From Colicola sp016286205 (GTDB taxonomy: Bacteria; Bacteroidota; Bacteroidia; Bacteroidales; Paludibacteraceae), in contig JAEESF010000008.1 in the NCBI GenBank assembly GCA_016286205.1, forward strand, positions 1 through 64,000: DNA of 64,000 nucleotides. Direction: 5' to 3'. Below the pieces are notes generated by a model that worked only from the letters and a program-made list of their open reading frames with translations, ran no database searches and was not told the DNA's origin. How positions within the stretch are numbered: position 1 is the first letter of the stretch; each line of letters begins with the position of its first letter. Both the position numbers and the translations under genes were made by a program. Below, piece by piece: positions 50,967 through 59,005 of the stretch.

Positions 50967-51254
50967 AAGTAGGCCTATAAGCCGGGTTCTGTACCCCAAG
51001 GGGCGTCTATCATTAATCTCGAACGATGTGTTACCACATGTTTCTCTCGCTTCCTACCCTCCGACTCACGCGAGCAGCGCTCAAACGTCGGTTTACTTGG
51101 AATTGCAGCCCACAGTGTGCCCGTTTCACCCGCCCGAAAGCGACTCGTCTCTGTTGCAGGGACCAAACATTACTGCCTGACGGCCGTTAGCCGTTGTGGT
51201 GCTCTGTGCTGCCCGGACTTTCCTCACCTTGCGGCGCGATAGACCGGCCTACTT
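50967..51254 (-). ncRNA. rnpB: RNase P RNA
   Basis: Minus-strand RNA, 288 nt. P1 pairs AAGTAGGCC (51254-51246) with GGCCTACTT (50975-50967). Universal elements are present: GAGGAAAGTCCGGGC near the 5' end and TACAGAACCCGGCTTATAGG near the 3' end. The catalytic RNA of RNase P trims tRNA 5' leaders. It is rather short for the type-A class. It starts 2 nt after tRNA-Gly. Confidence 0.93.
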
Positions 51255-51256
51255 AG

Positions 51257-51327
51257 AGCGGCATAAGGGAGTCGAACCCTCCTCCTCAGCTTGGGAAGCT
51301 GATGCACTACCGATGTGCTAATGCCGC
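51257..51327 (-). tRNA. tRNA-Gly (anticodon CCC)
   Basis: 71 nt cloverleaf: acceptor GCGGCAT/ATGCCGC, D-stem GCAC/GTGC, anticodon arm TCAGC-TTCCCAA-GCTGA with CCC in the loop, T-arm GAGGG-TTCGACT-CCCTT. CCA is not encoded. It reads GGG codons. Confidence 0.93.
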
Positions 51328-51345
51328 ATTTTTGCGAAATCGGGT

Positions 51346-51378
51346 GCAAAATTACACATAATTTTTCATATGTGCAAG
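51346..51378 (-). promoter_or_regulatory. Promoter of tRNA-Gly/rnpB/yihY
   Basis: CTTG (51378-51375) and TAATTTTGC (51354-51346), spacing 20 nt, 18 nt before the tRNA 5' end. No other promoter is visible down to the CWC gene. Confidence 0.75.
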
Positions 51379-51396
51379 TTGTTGCACAATTTTTAA

Positions 51397-52659
51397 TCAA
51401 TATATCTCGACTATATCGCGTTTCAAGCGACGGGTTATTTGCGACTTTGTCAGCGGCTTCACTCCGCTTGTCTGCAAACCAGTCACGCGTTGCGTGGCTT
51501 TCACCACAATAGGGATCTCCGCTTTCTTCGAACCCAATATATGCCCGTTGGACGTCAAGTTCTTCTCTAGTATGTACAATTTGCCATTCTGCCGCTGATA
51601 AATGGTGTTGTAGTCTACCGAACCGCGCATTTTCTGCAGACGGAATTTCTCTATCTGTTGGTCGCTCATGTTAATCAGATTGAGCATCTGCAGTTGGTCT
51701 GCGTTCAGTTTTACACCGAAAGGAATAGTTATCTGAACGTCTGCGTGTTCCGAGAAGCGGCGAACGGCATATGTCCGCGAATCGAGTATATAATGACGCT
51801 TTATGGTTGTTTTGAAGCATCCCAGATACTTGCTAATTGTCTGAGTGTGAGTCAATACGGTCTCGCCTTCCGATTCATTGGTTACTTCCCAGTGGCGCGT
51901 GTCATTCATTGTCCGCTCGAAATCGTAGCGCATATTTCCCATCGCAAATAGAGCCAAATGTACTACAACGCCCGAATCAACTGCATTCACGGCACGGCGC
52001 ATATATTTCTCCTTGCTGCCTTTCTCCATCCGTTCCAATTTGTCGCCCGCCAGGAGCGAATCGGCTTGAGCACGCTTCTCTGCGGGGAAGAAACGCTTGC
52101 AGAAACGGCCTTGCCATTGTACCGAGTCATTACCGTCTTTTTTGTATTCTGGCAATACAACCACATTGGCAATCATCTGTTCCATGCCCCACGTATCTCC
52201 ATTGCTCTGCATACGTACGTCGCTGACCACTTGATATTGCGCATTATCGGTAGCAAACTCGTCGCACATCTTCACATAAACTGCGTGGAGTAGGGACGCT
52301 ATCTGTTTCTTTTTGTTCCTCTGTTTGCTCGCTTTCGCGGCCACCACAGTCTCTTCTAGTGCAATCGGTTGCTCTTTCAGGACTATCGTTTGTTGCGCCT
52401 CTTGCAATATTCCCGCTTTGATAGTTGCTTTCTCATATCCGATAAACGAAACAATCACACGCATATCAGCCATCAGATTGGCCTCAAACGAGAAATAACC
52501 TTCGTTATTGGTCGCAGTTCCCCATTCTGGCGCTATTTCTGGATAGACGGTAGCATATGCTATAGGCAAACCTTTTTCGTCCACCACACGGCCGGAATAC
52601 GTCGTTGCATGCGTAATTACTGCTAGCATCAGAAACAATATGGATAGCGTTTCCCTCAT
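51397..52659 (-). CDS. CarboxypepD_reg-like secreted protein
   Basis: 420 residues from ATG 52659, with a signal peptide (MRETLSILFLMLAVITHA). The first 95 mature residues form a carboxypeptidase regulatory-like beta-sandwich (YSGRVVDEKGLPIAYATVY), as in SusC and DUF5686-type envelope proteins. The remainder is of unknown fold. The ATG lies only 8 nt from the -7 box, so the message is probably leaderless or almost so. Possibly a cell-surface or outer-membrane protein; no TonB box recognised. Confidence 0.7.
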   Translation of the reverse strand: MRETLSILFLMLAVITHATTYSGRVVDEKGLPIAYATVYPEIAPEWGTATNNEGYFSFEANLMADMRVIVSFIGYEKATIKAGILQEAQQTIVLKEQPIALEETVVAAKASKQRNKKKQIASLLHAVYVKMCDEFATDNAQYQVVSDVRMQSNGDTWGMEQMIANVVVLPEYKKDGNDSVQWQGRFCKRFFPAEKRAQADSLLAGDKLERMEKGSKEKYMRRAVNAVDSGVVVHLALFAMGNMRYDFERTMNDTRHWEVTNESEGETVLTHTQTISKYLGCFKTTIKRHYILDSRTYAVRRFSEHADVQITIPFGVKLNADQLQMLNLINMSDQQIEKFRLQKMRGSVDYNTIYQRQNGKLYILEKNLTSNGHILGSKKAEIPIVVKATQRVTGLQTSGVKPLTKSQITRRLKRDIVEIY

Positions 52660-52667
52660 TTTCGAGT

Positions 52668-52700
52668 GCAAAGATACAACAAAATTTGCACTCGTGCAAA
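52668..52700 (-). promoter_or_regulatory. Promoter of the CarboxypepD-like gene
   Basis: TTTG (52700-52697) and TATCTTTGC (52676-52668), spacing 20 nt. A 10-bp inverted repeat CGAGTGCAAA/TTTGCACTCG covers the -7 box and the start region. Confidence 0.8.
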
Positions 52701-52744
52701 TATTTTCACTAGTTTTTCTCACCCGTATCAAAAACTGCACATTT

Positions 52745-52763
52745 ATATATACGTAGTATATAT
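52745..52763. repeat. Palindrome ATATATAC-GTA-GTATATAT
   Basis: 8-bp arms with the GTA centre also found at 8803 and 33579; 45 nt upstream of the minus-strand -33 box. Confidence 0.8.
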
Positions 52764-52777
52764 CCCAGATTTACTAC

Positions 52778-52832
52778 CGAGACATTATCGAGACAATCAC
52801 GAGACCATCACGAGACAATACCGAGACCACTC
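52778..52832. repeat. Five tandem 11-bp repeats (CGAGACAATCA type)
   Basis: CGAGACATTAT, CGAGACAATCA, CGAGACCATCA, CGAGACAATAC and CGAGACCACTC are consecutive 11-mers sharing CGAGAC. On the minus strand, facing the nearer promoter, the word reads GTCTCG. The rest of the 390-nt divergent region holds the two promoters only. Confidence 0.9.
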
Positions 52833-52974
52833 TGCAAAATGTCGTATGTGCGGTAATGCGCGCGTAAGCATCAAAATGGCCATAAAGGGCATTTATTTGC
52901 GTTCTAAGCAATTCTTTTGTTTCTACCGACATCCCTTCGAAAATGAAATAAAAATGCAAAAAATCGCAGAAAAA

Positions 52975-53007
52975 TTTGCATATATCAAAAAATAGTTGTA
53001 ATTTTGC
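52975..53007 (+). promoter_or_regulatory. Promoter of gyrA
   Basis: TTTG 52975-52978, CATATATC and TAATTTTGC 52999-53007, spacing 20 nt. The palindrome ATTTTGC-GCC-GCAAAAT covers the start site. Confidence 0.85.
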
Positions 53008-53048
53008 GCCGCAAAATATGTGACAACAACAACAAAATCATTAATACA

Positions 53049-55637
53049 ATGGAAGAAAACAACGATTTGATTAAGAATGATCACATCATTCCTGTGAAGA
53101 TTGATGAGGAAATGAAGTCCTCTTACATCGACTACTCGATGAGTGTGATTGTTAGCCGTGCGTTGCCTGATGTACGCGACGGTTTTAAGCCTGTTCATCG
53201 CCGCGTTTTGTTTGGTATGAACGAGTTGGGTAACACCTCCGATAAGCCGACAAAGAAATCGGCGCGTATCGTCGGTGAAGTTATGGGTAAGTATCACCCA
53301 CACGGCGACAGTAGTATTTATGGTACGCTCGTACGTATGGCGCAACCGTGGGCAATGCGTTATTGCCTCGTAGATGGCCAAGGTAACTTTGGTTCTGTCG
53401 ATGGTGATGGCGCAGCCGCTATGCGTTACACCGAGGCACGTCTGTCTAAACTGGCAGAGGAGATGCTTCGCGACATCGAGAAGGATACGGTTGATATGCA
53501 GAATAACTTCGATGATTCGCTCAAGGAGCCGGTTGTGCTGCCTTGCCGTTTCCCGAACTTGCTTGTCAATGGTGCTAGTGGTATTGCCGTTGGTATGGCT
53601 ACCAATATGCCGACTCACAACTTGGGCGAAGTCATTGATGGTTGCTGCGCTTACATCAGCAATATCAAGGCTCGCATGCACGACGCATTCATTCCTGAAA
53701 TCACTGTTGAAGATTTGATGGAGCATATCAAGGCTCCTGATTTCCCGACTGGCGGTACTATCTATGGCTATCAAGGCGTTAAGGATGCTTATGAGACTGG
53801 CCGCGGACGTGTCGTTATTCGTTCGAATGCCGATATCGAGACAGATGATAACGGCCGAGAGCGCATCGTCATTACCGAACTGCCTTACGGTGTTGTCAAG
53901 GCTGACTTGGTAAAGAATATTGCTGAACTGGTTAGTGATAAGAAGATCGAAGGTATTGCTGATATTGGCGACCACTCAAAACGTGATATCCGTATCGTAG
54001 TGGAGGTGAAACGTGATGCAAACGCACAGGTTGTTCTAAACAAACTGTACAAGTTCACGGCGCTCCAATCTAGCTTCGCGGTTAATAGCATTGCTTTGGT
54101 GAAAGGCCGTCCTATGTTGCTGAATCTCAAGCAGTTAATCGGCAACTTCATCGAGCACCGCATGGAGGTGGTTACTCGTCGTACACGCTTCGAACTGAAG
54201 GAAGCGGAAGATCGTGCACATATTTTGGAAGGTTTGATTATCGCCGTTGATAACATCGACGAGGTAGTTAAGATCATCCGTGCTAGCCGCACGCCTGCCG
54301 ATGCACAAGCTAACCTGGAGGCACGCTTCAATATTGACGAATTGCAGTCCAAAGCTATCGTAGATATGCGTTTGAGCGCTCTTACCGGCTTGCGTATCGA
54401 TGAATTGAAAGCCAAGTATGATGAAATTGAGAAACTCATTGCTCATTTGAAGGAATTGCTCGAAAACGAAGAGTTGCGTTATGATCTGATCAATACCGAA
54501 TTGGTTGAGATTAAGGAGAAATACGCAGACGAGCGTCGCACGCAAATCGTGAAGATGGCTACTGAGTTCAATCCAGAGGATATGTATGCTGACGATGATA
54601 TGGTTATTACCATATCACACCTTGGTTATATCAAACGTACTCCGTTGGCAGACTTCCGTCAGCAGACACGCGGTGGTATTGGCTCGAAGGCAGGGTCAGC
54701 ACGCGATCAGGACTTCATCGAATATGTTCACCAGGCTTCGATGCACTCCACTATGATGTTCTTTACTGAAATGGGACGTCTCTATTGGCTCAAAGTGTAT
54801 GAGTTGCCGGAAGGAAACAAACAGTCCAAAGGACGCGCTATCCAGAATATGATCAATCTGCAGACTGGCGACAAAGTTCGTACTTGTATCAATGTGAAAG
54901 GCTTGAACGACCAAGAATATATCGAGAACCACTTCCTCATTTTCATTACCAAGAATGGTTTGATGAAGAAGACTACTCTCGAGGCTTACAGCCGTCCGCG
55001 TGCTAATGGTATCATCGCTCTTGGCTTGCGTGAAGGCGACGAACTGATTGGTGTTACGCTCACCGATGGTCAAAGCGAAATGTTGGTTGCTTCGTACAAC
55101 GGTAAGGTTGTCCGCTTCAACGAGGCAGGCGTTCGTCCGATGGGACGTAGCGCTACGGGTGTGAAGGCTATTACACTCGAGGATGACGGTCAAGATCGCG
55201 TAATTGGCACGGTTTGTGTAGAGAAGAATACAGAGAAGACCATTCTCGTTATCTCGGAGAACGGATTTGGCAAACGTACGCCGGTGGACGACGAAGAGGG
55301 CAATCCTATCTATCGTGTTACCAATCGTGGTGGTAAGGGAGTCAAGACTATCGAGATTACCGAGAAGACTGGCAAACTGATTGGTATTCAGGCTGTTACA
55401 GACGAAGATGACCTGATGCTGATCACTAAGGCAGGAACCGCAATCCGTATGGATATCTCGACAATCCGTCAGACTGGCCGCGCTGCACAAGGCGTTAAAC
55501 TGATAGAACTTCAGAAACGTAATGACACGCTCATGAGCGGATGTATCGTTCCGAAGGAAGATGCAGAAGAAGTCAATGGCGAAGAAGACGAGACCAATCC
55601 TGAAATAGAAGAAACAACAACTGAAAATCAAGAGTAA
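53049..55637 (+). CDS. gyrA: DNA gyrase subunit A
   Basis: 862 residues from ATG 53049; longer in-frame starts fall in the start-site palindrome. The active-site tyrosine is Y127 in AAAMRYTEAR. The quinolone-determining segment is GKYHPHGDSSIYGTLV: serine 88 equals E. coli S83, but the position of D87 is glycine 92. The C-terminal pinwheel follows, with a diverged GyrA box (QQTRGGIG). It forms gyrase with GyrB, not in the window. Confidence 0.93.
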   Translation: MEENNDLIKNDHIIPVKIDEEMKSSYIDYSMSVIVSRALPDVRDGFKPVHRRVLFGMNELGNTSDKPTKKSARIVGEVMGKYHPHGDSSIYGTLVRMAQPWAMRYCLVDGQGNFGSVDGDGAAAMRYTEARLSKLAEEMLRDIEKDTVDMQNNFDDSLKEPVVLPCRFPNLLVNGASGIAVGMATNMPTHNLGEVIDGCCAYISNIKARMHDAFIPEITVEDLMEHIKAPDFPTGGTIYGYQGVKDAYETGRGRVVIRSNADIETDDNGRERIVITELPYGVVKADLVKNIAELVSDKKIEGIADIGDHSKRDIRIVVEVKRDANAQVVLNKLYKFTALQSSFAVNSIALVKGRPMLLNLKQLIGNFIEHRMEVVTRRTRFELKEAEDRAHILEGLIIAVDNIDEVVKIIRASRTPADAQANLEARFNIDELQSKAIVDMRLSALTGLRIDELKAKYDEIEKLIAHLKELLENEELRYDLINTELVEIKEKYADERRTQIVKMATEFNPEDMYADDDMVITISHLGYIKRTPLADFRQQTRGGIGSKAGSARDQDFIEYVHQASMHSTMMFFTEMGRLYWLKVYELPEGNKQSKGRAIQNMINLQTGDKVRTCINVKGLNDQEYIENHFLIFITKNGLMKKTTLEAYSRPRANGIIALGLREGDELIGVTLTDGQSEMLVASYNGKVVRFNEAGVRPMGRSATGVKAITLEDDGQDRVIGTVCVEKNTEKTILVISENGFGKRTPVDDEEGNPIYRVTNRGGKGVKTIEITEKTGKLIGIQAVTDEDDLMLITKAGTAIRMDISTIRQTGRAAQGVKLIELQKRNDTLMSGCIVPKEDAEEVNGEEDETNPEIEETTTENQE

Positions 55638-55638
55638 T

Positions 55639-56874
55639 ATGAAAAAGACATTATTTTTCGCAGTACTCGTGCTGATAAGCACAAGCTGCTTTGCTCAAAA
55701 GAATCCGGCCATCAAGAACGCTAAGCGTTACGCGATGGCAGAAACACCTGACTTCGCTGCCGCACGTTCTGCTATTGCAGAAGCTTTGGTAGAGCCTACC
55801 GCAGAAGCCTATTATTGGGCAGCTATGATTGGCTATCAGGAACTTACCCAGGTCAACTACGATCAGTTGCTTGGTAAGGGAGTTAACCAGGCTAAGGCTG
55901 GACAGGCTGTGTCTGAGAGCTTTGATTATTTCCTCAAGGCTGACTCTATGGCCATGATTCCTACGTTGGATAAGAAAGGTCGCGAGGTAGTTGACCAAAA
56001 GACGCGCAATAATGTCAGCAAGAAAGTGCTGGAGTACTACAAGAACCAGGAGTTCGTGAAGTATGGTATCTATCTCAATGAGCAGAAAGATTTCGAAGGT
56101 GCTTATCGCGCATTCCAGAAGCACATCAGTATTCCTGATTTGGCGATGATGCAAAACGAAAAACTGCAAAAGGAGATGCCTAAGGATAGTACCTATATCC
56201 AGTACAAGTACTACACCGCTATCTTCGCCGTACAGAGCGAATTGCACGAGGATGCAATCGCATTGCTCTCCGAGATGAAAGATGGTGATTATGAAGCTAT
56301 TGCAGTTAACCAATTCCTCTATCAAGAGTATGTGGCTGTTAAGGACACGGCTAAGTTCGTGCAGACACTCCAAGACGCTATCGTACGTTTCCCGGGTGAA
56401 CCTTGGTTCTTGCAGAATCTGATTAACTACTACATCTTCTCCGGTCAAGAGCAAACAGCCATCGATTATCTGGCTACGGCTATTGAACGTGAACCGAATG
56501 TAGCACAGTACCATCTCATCAAGGGTAATTTGGAGGAGAACCAAAGACACTACGAAGAGGCTTTGAAAGACTTCGACAATGCGCTTGCTATTGATCCGAC
56601 TTTGGCTGATGCAGAAGCGGGAAAAGGCCGCGTTTACTACAACCAAGCTGTTAAGATGAATGAGGATGCTGCGCTTATCAACGATAACAAGGCATACAAG
56701 AAAGCTTTGGCTGAGATGAATGAGGTATTCCGCAAATCGTTGCCTTTCTTCGAGAAAGCTCACGAGTTGGCACCGGAAGATCGCAGCTATATGCAGACCC
56801 TCAAAGGTTTGTACTACCGTTTTGGAATGGACGATAAATACGCTGAGATTAGCGAAAAATTGAATAACCTTTAA
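55639..56874 (+). CDS. TPR-repeat secreted protein
   Basis: 411 residues with a Sec signal peptide (MKKTLFFAVLVLISTSCFA; a cysteine sits near the end but the lipobox is poor). Tetratricopeptide-like helical repeats run throughout; the clearest is YEEALKDFDNALAIDPTLADAEAGKGRVYYNQA. Function unknown, probably a periplasmic scaffold. It follows gyrA by 1 nt and overlaps the ruvX start by one base. Confidence 0.8.
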   Translation: MKKTLFFAVLVLISTSCFAQKNPAIKNAKRYAMAETPDFAAARSAIAEALVEPTAEAYYWAAMIGYQELTQVNYDQLLGKGVNQAKAGQAVSESFDYFLKADSMAMIPTLDKKGREVVDQKTRNNVSKKVLEYYKNQEFVKYGIYLNEQKDFEGAYRAFQKHISIPDLAMMQNEKLQKEMPKDSTYIQYKYYTAIFAVQSELHEDAIALLSEMKDGDYEAIAVNQFLYQEYVAVKDTAKFVQTLQDAIVRFPGEPWFLQNLINYYIFSGQEQTAIDYLATAIEREPNVAQYHLIKGNLEENQRHYEEALKDFDNALAIDPTLADAEAGKGRVYYNQAVKMNEDAALINDNKAYKKALAEMNEVFRKSLPFFEKAHELAPEDRSYMQTLKGLYYRFGMDDKYAEISEKLNNL

Positions 56875-57287
56875 TGGGACGCATCTTAGCGATAGACTAC
56901 GGTCGTAAGAGAACAGGATTAGCCGTTACGGACATGCTCCGCATAACGGCTAATCCGTTGCTTACGATAGAAACGAATACGCTATTAAATTGGCTGGCCG
57001 AATACTTTGCCCAAGAACAAGTGGATGAAGTAGTTATCGGGCATCCTACGCAAATGAATGGGGCGGAATCTGAATCAATGAATTATATCCGTCCTTTCAT
57101 CGGCAATTTCAAGAAGCAATTTCCGAATATGCCGATTATAATGTACGATGAGCGTTTTACGTCTGTCTTGGCTCATCAAGCCATGCTGACCGGAGGCATG
57201 AAAAAGAAAGACCGGCAAAACAAAGCAGTGGTAGATAAGATTGCCGCGTGCATCATTCTTGAGGATTATCTCGAGAGCAAAAAATGA
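56874..57287 (+). CDS. ruvX: Putative pre-16S rRNA nuclease / Holliday junction resolvase YqgF
   Basis: 137 residues: LAIDYGRKRTGLAVTD, VVIGHPTQMNGAESE and MYDERFTSVLAHQAM are the YqgF/RuvX motifs of the RNase H-like fold, with the catalytic aspartates. It probably matures 16S rRNA 5' ends and may cut recombination intermediates. The order TPR protein, ruvX, def is common in Bacteroidales. Confidence 0.92.
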   Translation: MGRILAIDYGRKRTGLAVTDMLRITANPLLTIETNTLLNWLAEYFAQEQVDEVVIGHPTQMNGAESESMNYIRPFIGNFKKQFPNMPIIMYDERFTSVLAHQAMLTGGMKKKDRQNKAVVDKIAACIILEDYLESKK

Positions 57288-57311
57288 GAAACTAAAAATA
57301 TCAAATCCGAA

Positions 57312-57857
57312 ATGATATTACCAATATATTTATATGGCCAACCGGTATTGCGCAAACCGACTGAGGAAGTGGAGCAATCGCCTGAATTGAAGCAGTTTAT
57401 TGCGGATATGTACGAGACTTTGACTGCTGCGGATGGATGTGGTTTGGCTGCCCCGCAAGTAGGAAAACCATGGCGACTATTTGTTGTTGATGGTACTGAA
57501 TTGGCCGAAGATTATCCCGAATGCAAAGATTTTAAGAAAACCTTTATCAATCCGGAGTTGCTTGAAGTCAGCGAAGAAACTTGCACTTATAGCGAAGGTT
57601 GCTTGTCTTTGCCTGGTATTAGCGAAAATGTGGTACGTCCTGTTTCGATACTCATTCGTTACTTGGACGAGGATTTTGTGGAGCATGAGGAAAAGTTTAC
57701 GGGCTTTCCTGCACGCATTATCCAGCATGAGTACGACCATTTGGAGGCTCATGTGTTTACCGACCGCATTTCTCCTATCCGCAAAACATTTGTTCGCAAC
57801 AAACTAATGGCTATTGCCAAGGGGAAAGTAGGTGCACGCTATAAATATAAAAGATAG
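57312..57857 (+). CDS. def: Peptide deformylase
   Basis: 181 residues. Motif 1 GCGLAAPQVG, motif 2 EGCLSLPG with the metal cysteine, and motif 3 QHEYDHLEAH (HExxH) are all intact. It removes the formyl group from nascent proteins, using Fe(II) or zinc. It lies 24 nt after ruvX. Confidence 0.96.
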   Translation: MILPIYLYGQPVLRKPTEEVEQSPELKQFIADMYETLTAADGCGLAAPQVGKPWRLFVVDGTELAEDYPECKDFKKTFINPELLEVSEETCTYSEGCLSLPGISENVVRPVSILIRYLDEDFVEHEEKFTGFPARIIQHEYDHLEAHVFTDRISPIRKTFVRNKLMAIAKGKVGARYKYKR

Positions 57858-57860
57858 TCA

Positions 57861-58427
57861 ATGGATTTAATAACCATCATCATTATAGCTATCGGACTGG
57901 CAATGGACTGCTTTGCAGTCAGTATTGCACAAGGTCTTGCGACAAATCCTCAAGATGTAGCAATTCGTCCAAAGCCCATAACGATGGCAATCCTCTTCGG
58001 ACTGTTCCAAGGAGGTATGCCCCTGATTGGTTATTTTGCAGGCTGTGTGTTTGCTGATTTCTTCCGTGTTTATGCACCGTGGATAGCCCTAGCATTGCTT
58101 GCTTTCATTGGCGGTAAGATGATTTGGGAATCTCTGCATGAGAAGAAGAAAGAGGCTTCCGGTTGGCAACCACAACGTTTGCTTGTATTAGCTATCGCTA
58201 CCTCCATTGACGCGTTGGCAACGGGAGTGATATTTATTCCTGTACCAGAGAAAGTGTGGATTGGAGTAGGTATCATCGGCCTTGTCAGTTTCATCTTCTC
58301 CATCGGAGGTTATCATATAGGCCGCTACGTTGGAACGCGTTTCCGAGTAAATGTAGAATTGATAGGTGGAATCATACTGATTGCTATTGGATTGAAAATC
58401 TGGGCAGAAGGATTCTTATGTTTATAA
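57861..58427 (+). CDS. mntP: Manganese efflux pump MntP
   Basis: 188 residues, six membrane helices. AIGLAMDCFAVSIAQGL and ATSIDALATGVIF carry the paired acidic residues conserved in MntP (DUF204). It exports Mn2+ across the inner membrane. I see no manganese-responsive (yybP-ykoY) riboswitch upstream; the gene sits 3 nt after def. The 3' end overlaps the next gene by 10 nt. Confidence 0.92.
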   Translation: MDLITIIIIAIGLAMDCFAVSIAQGLATNPQDVAIRPKPITMAILFGLFQGGMPLIGYFAGCVFADFFRVYAPWIALALLAFIGGKMIWESLHEKKKEASGWQPQRLLVLAIATSIDALATGVIFIPVPEKVWIGVGIIGLVSFIFSIGGYHIGRYVGTRFRVNVELIGGIILIAIGLKIWAEGFLCL

Positions 58428-59005
58428 TCGGCAATAACACATTAGTCTCATTGGATGTCCTTGAAAAGGAATTCTGCTGCGATTTGCAGACTTGCCGTGG
58501 TTGTTGCTGCATAGAAGGGGATGCGGGAGCTCCTTTGACCGATGAAGAGGAACAGAAAATAAAGGAAATACTGCCGATTCTGTTACCGGATATGACTCCG
58601 GAGGCAAAGAAAGTAGTAGCAGAGCAAGGAATAGCATACAATGATCCTTCGGGAGAGCGCGTCACTAGTATTGTCAATGACAAAGATTGCGTCTTTGCGC
58701 GAACTGACCATAACGGATGGTGCTACTGTTTGATCGAAAAAGCCTATAATGCGGGTAAGATTGACTTTAAGAAGCCGATATCGTGTCATCTGTATCCGGT
58801 GCGATTGACTAAAGTAGGCGAATATGTAGGAGTAGAATACCATCGTTGGGATATTTGCCATTGTGCTAGAGTATTAGGCAAAAAGGCTCATACACCATTG
58901 TATCAATTTCTGCGAGAACCGTTGATTAGACGCTTCGGCGAGGATTGGTATAACGAATTGGAATTGACTGCACAAGAGTGGAAAAAACAATGCGAGCAGA
59001 AATAA
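58418..59005 (+). CDS. DUF3109 cysteine-rich protein
   Basis: 195 residues from ATG 58418; the longer frame to 58256 is a shadow of mntP. Cysteines are abundant (CCDLQTCRGCCC, CVF, CYC, CHL, CHC), and the family resembles the YkgJ-type zinc/iron clusters. Function unknown; in Bacteroidetes it often sits with house-keeping genes. Its end overlaps the cinA start by 16 nt. Confidence 0.8.
   Translation: MFIIGNNTLVSLDVLEKEFCCDLQTCRGCCCIEGDAGAPLTDEEEQKIKEILPILLPDMTPEAKKVVAEQGIAYNDPSGERVTSIVNDKDCVFARTDHNGWCYCLIEKAYNAGKIDFKKPISCHLYPVRLTKVGEYVGVEYHRWDICHCARVLGKKAHTPLYQFLREPLIRRFGEDWYNELELTAQEWKKQCEQK

Noticed and set aside
53309..53330. Acquired quinolone-resistance mutation in gyrA
   Set aside because: A single genome cannot distinguish a lineage-specific residue from selection, so it is listed only as a residue difference.
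52923..53975. 350-codon minus-strand frame
   Set aside because: Shadow of gyrA and its promoter region.
55651..56763. 370-codon minus-strand frame
   Set aside because: Shadow of the TPR protein gene, with hydrophobic low-complexity composition and no motif.
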